From positions 1 through 58,532 of IMG/VR virus record IMGVR_UViG_3300010885_088860: 58,532 bases of DNA; one strand, written 5' to 3'. The DNA comes from a virus. Shown here piece by piece: positions 29,701 to 37,300 of the stretch. The position numbers were made by a program, and so were the translations under genes. Numbering within the stretch: the stretch's first letter is position 1; each line of letters begins with the position of its first letter. The notes under the pieces are model-generated. The model was not told the DNA's origin, did not search any database, and saw nothing but the letters and a program-made list of their open reading frames with translations.

Positions 29701-30833
29701 ACGTCCTGTATCACGTTGCCAAGCCCCGTGCCACGGTGTTGATGAGTAAACCCACCACACTGACCATGCAGGGCAAGATGTTGAAAGGATTCACCTATGA
29801 CACTGATGCCAGCGCTCCAGCCTATCCTTATACCTGGACCACCCTGGACCTGAACATCAATGCCGATACCCTGTTGGACAGCAGTTCCATTATACTTACT
29901 GACGTCAACGAGTACGACCGAGTAGATACCAGTGTGAACATCACCGCCGGCGGAACCGGTAGTATCTGGACCGATAGTTTTATTGGTATTCTGAACCTCA
30001 AGACTACTACGGACCATGTTAGCCCGGCCGTGGACATGAGTACCTTTAATCTGGATCTCATACAGCATCGCATCACCAATCCAGGCTATAGTTCTCGTTA
30101 TCCTACTCCTTTGCCCAGCATTGGTAGCGTCAGCAACTTAATTTTAATGAGCAACATTGCCACCAGCAACACCACGATTTGGTTCGATGGCTCCTTGGAA
30201 ACCATCAACACCAACACACTGGGGTTGTTCAGCAATGTTACTCCGGGCAAGTATCTCATGGTCAGTGGCAGCACAGTTTCTGCCAACAATTACATGACCA
30301 CGGGCCTTTTGGTGCTGAGTGTGACACCCGATGGTCAGACCATTACGGTTAGCGGTAACCTTACTTCGACGGCCGGTGGCGATGCAATTTACATCTGGCA
30401 GCTTGAAGATTTTATCGAAGAGACCACGGACGATGCTGCTTCGGGTGAGAGCAAGTACATCACCAAACAAGTGGATCTGCAGAACCCCGCGGCTCAGCTC
30501 AAGATGATTGTGGAGGTTAACTGTCCCAGCTCCGCGGACTTCGATGTGTTCTATCGAACTGGCGCTGCTGGTACAGATCTTACTGATACCATATGGCAAC
30601 GCTTTGTGGCACCCTTGCAGAGCAATCCGCTGAGCAGCTATGCCACCATTGTTAAGAGTGAAAATCGCAATGAGTTCACCGACGTAGAATTCAATATCAG
30701 TAACTTTGACAGCACGGGTACACCGCGCGATCTGAATCCCTTTACGGCCTTCCAGGTCAAGATCGTGATGCGCAGCAGCAACGCGGCTCGGGTGCCCAGG
30801 TTCCGTAATCTGCGAGTCATTGCACATGCTTGA
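23796..30833 (+). CDS. Giant baseplate structural protein, DUF4815-like (2345 aa)
   Basis: The N-terminus NQAPYFDDFDEQKKFYRVLF, RPGVAVQTREVNQLQSILQN, QITKFGDHVFKNGSMVIPG is the signature of the DUF4815-type virion proteins that follow gp8 in cyanophage-like myoviruses, where T4 has gp9-gp10-gp11. The protein probably links wedge and fibres. Further on are Ser/Thr-rich beta modules (about 550-710), a helical part with IGGIERRVVNLEEATALSLL (about 1165), and carbohydrate-module-like C-terminal domains (DIDVYFQNKP, AFQVKIVMRSSNAARVPRFR). Residues about 1464-1471 are eight consecutive Arg followed by an aromatic-rich stretch. One uninterrupted frame of 7 kb shows it is intact. The exact role of each domain is not known. 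Confidence 0.85.
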   Translation: MNFNQAPYFDDFDEQKKFYRVLFRPGVAVQTREVNQLQSILQNQITKFGDHVFKNGSMVIPGQVNYNDKLQYLKITSTNLGSETLDWLVDKTLTENSNGTGVRALVIAALAATNTDPTTLVLLYTQSNQDVAGVSDLQVFDASSTVYVLENPLKTLTVSTGNDINGRSVAAAVQAGVYYYNGYFVSVDSQVAVVKKYADELTDINARLGLQFTESIITADDDVSLYDNAAGTPNAAAPGAHRYSIDANFIQIGLNDTPENFFELMRVQDGVLQNLVNASQYNILEETLARRTFDESGNYVVDNFKFELREARNNNRGAWSATNAYQVGDYVQGTAGRYFECLQSGTSTSNEPTQFSDTTADETVVITDGTVRWRYTTNVLSNRGLSQAGDSSNLVAVYGLGKAYVQGYEVDKLTNSNITIPKARNTRSLNNTTIYTPVGNYVWLDKRYMSGVIDVSSGPTVNLFDRTSAARSGNRFGFGQHVGTARTNWVESDGRGGVRVGLSDIQMKAGKSLDRDANSLVVYDSVTGTTVTSFTLTGNVKYAGGSTSSYLQISGLMFSTSQGATTMAVTGQLTAYLSEISVGDSVTFGNSSHATTCSWTVVSVGGNTSLTLTGPPITLAAAATTSIFIRAATQVVLGAGTGLATRFQSEYRVGDTMFIGSTNTSLGTVVSIISETRMLVSSVLGRQIANTSHGAYYSGRNASFVGDVWENYQLGINARKLTGLFQIQDYTGGTTLVQAHGAIRIQGTNDARLLSETVINDFVDINNNRIFITKISSNSVAYGVCLDSAVSGSTTQYPAFSVSNSVVDSRYNTLLFPVASSPVSSIVDNIYTVYKTQQVAVTIGTSGVTVTLAAASGNAAAEQLASSDPNAFFVAQDSVSTLSGPITVNSVNVAGLNVTLSVNSTFSSASVRVIYPVVRAAASGTVLGRVRSKTLTLGVSDEFLTTSVVAQRELVLSRTDIYRVAKILQATSIVAAWTTSVQTTARDITNQYTLDPGQRDTYYDLGRLTLRPGISTPQGSIKVFYDYFEHGAGDFFARNSYNPVNVPAELIPVYNGVVNLGNVLDFRTSVNSSTGLLQTAAPPRFGTNFVADISFYLGRKEKIFLDRTGEFYSVAGASDLNPVEPLATANNNSIHLNTITLKPYTNSAEYPDVAVKSIDNRRYTMRDIGGIERRVVNLEEATALSLLETKTSALQIRDNLDSTLERYKTGFFVDNFSDASNADHTNDGRFSLDDRTRTILPYVEYFSLPLVEKINYLDAVTTASEFNPVRLARLNENYAITGDLLTLNYTTSVLLEQSLATTSISVAPFLTATFLGRMKIVPDQDIYENITTVNQVIGSETNNTIAEAVAAYRATGNWRPYRIAVVEGQRLVGTDRTAELIPFCRANTILMVAKGLKANGRHYVFFDDINAANYVTGAMKFTFDSMPILDFDGVRAAVKNEVPRRRSAYQTLDVQEVVRAILVRRRRRRRRWAWRYEFGWFRRTWSPASRETTLPSAATRDSYKQALGAGPSVWYYEGRSLVGTAVAAHQDGTTLYLVNCRGKLSPSFLRAQASQSYTYGGTFYVSVDSVDPKYVPSNPVTVASACTSNTAGELFSDAQGTVVALFDLPDTDDVKFLSGRRPVVITDHPSNDPDLWTSRSEATYFCEGFDVTITKNFISTKVFVARPYDPIAQSFKLPTQYGNGAFITDIDVYFQNKPVAEQAPVMMEVRTCDSTGRPSATEILPGSEVIKYPNDVTIDATRGQAATKFTFKNPLYLLPEKNYAFVLKSDTKNYRVWIATLGQLDVNTPTSSYSTQATLGSLFKSQDGTLWTEDQLSDIKFRVNRAVFNTANAGARVHVVNHNIENAQLPSNPLTFVHGSNKIRVGQRNHGMSVGDVTRLYSAYWNAQYAANQAVTINGIPVSEIFGSYVSSNVTSFQPLPTDPRLTVSDVTMDTYTITTTTVANLGANAVTGVTNITGGGDDLVAQSNVLYHVAKPRATVLMSKPTTLTMQGKMLKGFTYDTDASAPAYPYTWTTLDLNINADTLLDSSSIILTDVNEYDRVDTSVNITAGGTGSIWTDSFIGILNLKTTTDHVSPAVDMSTFNLDLIQHRITNPGYSSRYPTPLPSIGSVSNLILMSNIATSNTTIWFDGSLETINTNTLGLFSNVTPGKYLMVSGSTVSANNYMTTGLLVLSVTPDGQTITVSGNLTSTAGGDAIYIWQLEDFIEETTDDAASGESKYITKQVDLQNPAAQLKMIVEVNCPSSADFDVFYRTGAAGTDLTDTIWQRFVAPLQSNPLSSYATIVKSENRNEFTDVEFNISNFDSTGTPRDLNPFTAFQVKIVMRSSNAARVPRFRNLRVIAHA

Positions 30834-31056
30834 GCGAGCTCTCATTCCGGTACAGGATCACTCTAACCTGGTTCGGGATGGGAGCAGCAACGCCATCATC
30901 GACGTTGATGACGAGGCCTATACACGTTACATAGCCACGCGCAATGCCCGTCGTGAACAGCAGGAGCGAATAACACGGCTTGAAAATCGTATAAATAACT
31001 TCGAGTCCGATCTTCAGGACATCAAAGCCCTTCTGACTCGTCTGCTGGAAAAATAA
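30826..31056 (+). CDS. Small coiled-coil protein (76 aa)
   Basis: The C-terminal half has a clear heptad pattern (REQQERITRLENRINNFESD then LQDIKALLTRLLEK), a trimer- or dimer-forming coiled coil. The N-terminus ALIPVQDHSNLVRDGSSNAI is a pattern I have seen in small conserved proteins beside baseplate genes of cyanophage-like phages. ATG 30826 overlaps the end of the previous gene by 8 bases; TTG 30820 is an alternative. A late promoter lies within it. Confidence 0.75.
   Translation: MLERALIPVQDHSNLVRDGSSNAIIDVDDEAYTRYIATRNARREQQERITRLENRINNFESDLQDIKALLTRLLEK
30990..30997 (+). promoter_or_regulatory. T4-type late promoter TATAAATA (perfect)
   Basis: Perfect TATAAATA followed by ACTT, inside the coiled-coil gene, 58 bases before the 31056 gene and the giant fibre gene that follows it. 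Confidence 0.6.
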
Positions 31057-31394
31057 TGGCCATTCAACAAAATCTGGTGATGGAACAGGGAACTGATTTC
31101 ACTGCCAGCATCAAACTTTTTGCCTCGGCTACTGAAGCACTGAATCTGCAGGGCTACGCCGCATACAGTCAGATGCGGCGCAGCTATGACAGCGTAAGTG
31201 CCAGCGCCACGTTGACGGTCACGATTCCAGTGCCGACCAATGGCGAATTGGTGTTGACTCTGAGCGATAGCAGCACTGCTGCGCTTCGCTACGGCCGTTA
31301 CCTCTATGACGTTCTACTCGAACAAACCAGCACGGGTACACGCACTCGTGCAGTCGAAGGAATCATAACAGTTACACCTCGCGTCACCCGGTAG
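31056..31394 (+). CDS. Small beta-rich virion protein (112 aa), fibre-associated
   Basis: The sequence MAIQQNLVMEQGTDFTASIK with QGYAAYSQMRRSYDSVSASA, TLTVTIPVPTNGELVLTLS and GRYLYDVLLEQTSTGTRTRA is a single immunoglobulin-like beta domain as in the N-terminal part of baseplate upper proteins. I have seen such proteins beside fibre genes of marine T4-like phages. ATG overlaps the upstream stop by one base (TAATG) and it lies 4 bases before the giant fibre gene, so it may act as a connector or chaperone for it. Confidence 0.7.
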   Translation: MAIQQNLVMEQGTDFTASIKLFASATEALNLQGYAAYSQMRRSYDSVSASATLTVTIPVPTNGELVLTLSDSSTAALRYGRYLYDVLLEQTSTGTRTRAVEGIITVTPRVTR

Positions 31395-31398
31395 GACC

Positions 31399-34300
31399 AT
31401 GTCGATCTTCAAGATCACAGGCTCCACCTCGGCGCTGATCCGTGCCGCTACAACTACTGGCTCGGCGCTGGTCGTCAAGGTCGCGCAGCAACGCACTGGC
31501 TTGGCCTTTGCGGCTCAGGTACTGAGTTCTGTCTCCATCACCAAATCTGCGCAGGTCACGCCCGAATTTATTCGGCGGGTGACCTATGCTCCGCTGCCGC
31601 AGGGAAGTCGAGATCTGCGCAGCCTGCAGCTCATAGACGATCTCATCACGTTGTTGCTGGGCCGGAATCAGTCCGATGTTGTGGCTCTGGCCGATGTTAT
31701 TGCATTGTTTCGGGGGCGTGCACTGCTGGACAGCACTGTCATCGCCGATGCCATCAACGTCATTATTATTGGTACTGTCTATCGATTGATCGACGATACC
31801 GTGTTGATGGAAGATCTACGGCTCAGGTTGGGCGTTGTGTTGAGTCGAGCCAGTGCTACTGAGCTGCAGGACGCGTTGGCGCTGCAGCTGCAACAACGGC
31901 AGCGAGACATCAATCCAGTACTGGATAGACTTGCACTCACGATTGACCTGGTCAGACAGGATATCACCAGACTCAGTGATTTAACCAGAACTGCGTTGGG
32001 TCGATTTATTCCGGATCAAACACAGATCGGAGATATCAATCAGCTAGGCATACAAACCCGTTATTCCGATGCTGCGCCCATATCTGAAGCCCTGGCGCAA
32101 TTCATGCAGACCGTGCGGCGTGATGTTGTTATCTCAACCGATGTCTCTGCGCGTGGGGCGACACTGGGACTGAAGGATCAGTCAGCCACGCAGGATGTGC
32201 TGCTTACACGCAGCAACTATCGACGCGAGCTCAGCGATCTAGTGTCCATGCGAGAATTGGAAACCGAAATCAGCGATGGTTTCCGTATCTACAAACAATT
32301 CTATCGCTTCGATGAGTTCGCTACCTCAGATGAGTTTAGCCGAATGGTTTATGCTTCACGGTCATTGAACCATGAAGTATTGACGCTGGATGGCAAATCT
32401 CTGTACTTGGAACTGCCTCGCGCCGACGATGTCCAGGAATTTGACCTAGTTTCTCTGTATGCGCGACTGGCCAAGGCCGAACAACAGTCCCTGCTGGACT
32501 TTGCGACGTTGCAGCTGGGGCAAACCATAGCCCAGGTACTGAACACAGCCGAGGTTAAGTTCTGGATACTCGACAAAGTCGCGGCATCGGAGCTGGCAGC
32601 AGTGGATGCCAGTGCCCGACTGGTGGACAAATCCACCAGCGACCAACAACTGTTGGCTGATGTTACCACACGGGATTTGGGCAAGGCCATTGCCGACAAT
32701 CAATTACTAGTGGATCTGCTCCAACGCGATGTTAACAAACTCATTGCCGACGACCAATTACTGGTTGAGCGTGCTAGTCTGGGTGTCAGCAAACCTCTGT
32801 CACATGACCTGTTCATGCTGGACGCCGACACTCGTGTCTCGGGCAAAACCCTGGGTGATGCGCAATCAGTAGCAGACGTTCTGACCCGTGATCTGTCCAT
32901 GCTGCGGCAAAGCCTGTTACTCATGCAGGACGAGTTTGTGCCCAGTGCTGGTTATAGCCGAGCATTTGCCGATTCCACGGAGCAACCTTCAGACTTTAGC
33001 ACGCTCGCAACCACACTGAATCGAAACCATGCCATAGACCTCGCTGACAAATTTCTGCGCACCCTGTCTGTGTTCCGAGTTTTCCAGGACCCCGTGGCGG
33101 TCGAGGAAACCATTACGCAAATCAGCGATGGTTTCCAGATTCAGTATCAGTACAATCGACAGGAGCAGCAGGACATTCTGGACGACATCGTGCAGGAGTT
33201 CCAGGCTCAGCGAATCTTCAAAGAGTTGGTTCAACAACTGGACCAGAGCAACCTATTGTTTGGCGCCCAGTACAACGAACAACTGCAATCGGTTGATGCT
33301 CTGGCGCTGGATGTTGCCCTGGACAAACAACACAATGTTCAGCCTGACGACGCACTGCAACAGATTGTAGCGCTGCTGCGCAGCGAACAGCAGTACGTGC
33401 TGGACGAGATTCTGATAGCTCAGGCGCGGTTGCTCAAACTGTCACACGATGCTCAGATCGTGGATAAGCGCAGTCTGCAACTAGGACTGGCGCGACAACA
33501 TGCTCTGAAGTTGCTTAGCCGTGCTCGATTTGACATCGGTAACAGTCTGGCAGACTCAACGCAGCTGGCGTCGGCACAAAACTGGTATCTGGAACGCACC
33601 AACGCCGCTCTGGATGTAAATGTACAGGATAAACTTCGCCTGTTTCGCAATTTTAACTTTGCCGACGACATTGCCCAGGATGATGTCCTGATCAGAGTCT
33701 TTGATGCTCGTCGCAGTTTTGCAGATTCAGTTTCTGCGTTTGAAACTGCAACCGATATCGGCGACGACTTTGCGGTTCAGTCATACCTGAACCGTGTAGA
33801 TAGTGTAGCAGTTTTGGATGTTTTTGTCAAGCTGTTTTTGGCGAAACGAAACTTCCAACATGCTCTGGATCTACTCAGCACGCTCAATCTACAGATCCAG
33901 CTACAACAAAGCCAGCCAGTACTGCTTACCGATGCCAGCGCGCTGAGTCTGGTTCTTCCACGAGTCGATCAAATATTCGGCGACGATCGCCAACAGTTGC
34001 AGATTGGGGCTGCGTTCAGCGATGCTGCCGACATCGCAGATACATTGGCCAAGAGCGTGAAGCAGCTGCTGCAGGAACAGTCAGCGATTTTGGACTCGGC
34101 GCCGAGATTGCTGATATCACTGAGCGCGGTCGATGGTCTGGCGGCGCTGGAACAGCTGACCCTGGTACTCCTGGGTGCTCGGGTCATCGAGGACAGCGTG
34201 AAACTGTTGGATGCGCGACAGTTTATTGTGGACAAAACTCCGAGTCCGGACTCCACTGTTTTCTCGGACAGCACGCAGTTTGCGGTAAATCTGGACAGGG

Positions 34301-37300
34301 CACATGATGTAACCCTGCTGGATCTGACTCAGCTGCTGACTCGGGTACAGCGCCAATTTAACGATGCCGTTACAGCCGCTGAAACTAAAACCGATGTTAG
34401 CGACAATTTTGCGGTTTATTCATATCTGAACCGCGTAGATAGCATAGCAGTTCTGGACGTTCTGGCCAATCTTTTCCTGGCAACGCGCGATGTACAGGAT
34501 TCACTGAATACGATCAGCGAGCGTTTGTTGAAGTTTGGCGCAACACGGCAGGATAGCACTGCGCTGAGTGATGCTCAGGCTCTGAGTCTGGACCTGCTCC
34601 GCGCCGAGGCACTGCAGCCACTGGACGTCAATCAACTGTTGATGGGTACTGCGTTGCAGGATAGCAGCAGTGCACAGGATGCCCAGAGTCGAGACCTATT
34701 GCGGGCCTCGCGGGACGATGCTGTGCTGTTGGATTTCAATCAGTTGTTGGTAGCGCAGAACCTGAACGATGCCCAGAGTCTTCTGGACCAAACCACGCTG
34801 GTGCGCATGAGTATGCGCATCCTGGCCGAGGTGCTGCTGGCAGAAGATGCTCGCAGCTTCCTGGTGCTCAACTCAGCAACACCAGAGCTTGCCAGCGCGC
34901 TGGACAGCATGCAGCTGCAGATCGATCTGCAACGCGCCGAGAACATGGTCACGCTGGACCAGACTGCGTTGTTGAACGCACGCACACTGGTCGACGCATT
35001 GCTGCTGCAGGACAACCGTAGCTCTCTGGTGCTTAAAAATCTAACGCCAGATTTCAACACGGAGCTGGCCAATGCACTGGATCTGGTGCAACTTCGGTCT
35101 GTGCTGGTTCGTAACGAGGTCCTGACTCTGCTGGACCTGACCCAATTGCTGTCTCAGGCACAGCGTCGCATTGACGATGCTGTTTCGGCATTTGAAACCC
35201 AGACCGCAATCAGCGATGGTTTCCAGATTGAACAACGCGTGAATTTGCAAAATCTCATCGTTCAGTTAGACGATGCCAAAACCAGTTCTAGATACTTCAG
35301 AAGTCTGGACGATGATCAGACCATGCTGGATGTTCGAGTCTGGCAGTTGACCAAGCCTGTGGTTGATGTTCTGAATCAGGACGATGTTCAGCAACGCAAC
35401 ATGGATAAACAGCTACGTGACACGCAGTCACTGGTGGACGTCCGAGCCTGGCTACTGGCTGGCAATCTTGCCGATGCTCCCAGCGCCCTGGACCGTATCG
35501 CGACCCGTACGGTCAAGTCTCTGAGCGAACCCCAGTCCGTGCTGGATGTTCAAACCTTGCTGCTGGATCGAGCCCCGCAGGATACACTGACCGAATCAGA
35601 CCGCCGAGTCTGGAGTCTAACCAAGGCCTTGGGTGATATCATCACCGCCGTGGATGCACTGGACGAAATCAAGCTAATTGGCAGAAACGCAACGCTGTTG
35701 CTGGACACCCTGGCATCCTCGGACTCTAGGTTCTTTGTGATCAGCAAACTGTTGGCCGACAGTACCAACGCCCTGGACCTCGTGGGCGTGGGCGATGGCC
35801 TGGTGTTTGACTGGTATGATCAAGAGTTTGATTACTTGACGATTTCTGATGCCGCTACCTTTGTGGGCACTGCTGGCCGTGTATTGGACGATGCCGTACG
35901 GTTGACTCGCAGCGCTGGTGGGGAGGGCGATCTTGCGGCCCTGCGCCTTGCCAAGCCCGTGGCCGATGAAACGCCTGTTTTGGACTCCCAGCAACGCAGC
36001 ATGAACAAGCTTCTACGTGACACACAGTCACTGGTGGATGACCAGCAACGCAGCATGAACAAGCTTCTACGTGACACGCAGTCACTGGTGGATGTCCGAG
36101 CCTGGCAGTTGACCAAACCCGTGGCCGATACTGCCAGTGCACTAGACCGCACACAAGTACGGTCAGGGCTGCTGCGCGCCGAAACCCTGACTCTGCTAGA
36201 TCTGACCCAATTGCTGTCTGGGGCGCAACGTCGTGTGGATGACACCGTCTCGGCATTTGAAACCCAGACCGCAATCAGCGATGGGTTCCAGATTGAACAG
36301 CGCGTGAATCTACGAGACATTGCGGTTCTGCTGGACAGCATCAGAACTAGCTCTGGATATTTCAGAAGTCTGGCCGATGTTCAATCCCTGTTGGATGTTC
36401 GGGTCTGGCGCTTGACCAAACCTGTGGTTGATGTTCTGAATCAGGACGATGTTCAGCAACGCAACAGCATCAAGGGCATAGTAGATGCTCAGGTACTGGT
36501 GGACGTCCGAACCTCGCGGGTGACCAAACCCGTGGCCGATACTGCCAGTGCACTGGACCTTGCTGCCCGAAATACAGCCAAGAGTCTAAGCGAAGCTCAG
36601 TCCGTGCTGGATGCTCGAAACTTGCTGCTGGGTCGAGCCCCGCAGGATAGTCTAACCGGGCTGGACACTCGAGTCTGGCGTCTGACCAAGGCCCTGGGCG
36701 ATATCATCACCGCCGTGGATGCACTGGACGTAGTTAGTCTCACTGGTGGAAAGAATCGTCTGGTATCAGATACAATAACTGCGCTGGATCAAAAATTCCT
36801 GCTGATTGGCAAGCCCAGCAACGACAGCCTGGTCGTGGCTGACATTCGTAATAGCTTTGTGAATCTGCAGGCTCGGCGCGGCGCTGCCACCCTGATACCC
36901 AACTTGATTCGCACCAACTATCTGCCCTACAGTGATAGTTTCCCAAGCTGGAACGTAGAAAATTCACAGGTCATTGCTGCTGCCACGACCTCGACTCCGA
37001 CTGGATTCAGCACCACGGGCAGCACCATAACCAATGCCAATTTAGTGGCCGATGTCTTTGCCCTGGACAATCCTGGCCCCTGGTACCAGGATGCGGATCT
37101 AACCAGTGTCATCAACACAGATGCGGCCGATCTGGTGCGAGAAGATACTACCACAGGTCAGCATGGTATCTGGTACACGGTGCCAAACCTCGTGGCCTCG
37201 GGTACCAATCGGTTTGCTCTGGCCGTGTATCTCAAGCACAGCGGCCGCAACGCTGAACTCAGAATCAATGGTCAGTGCTGGGGTCGTTTCGACCTTGCTG

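Noticed and set aside
28644-30068. Long open frame (474 codons) on the minus strand inside the giant baseplate gene
   Set aside because: It mirrors the codon pattern of the plus-strand gene, has no recognisable motifs, no ribosome binding site and no promoter; several similar shadows exist (for example 18104-19249 and 11850-12860).
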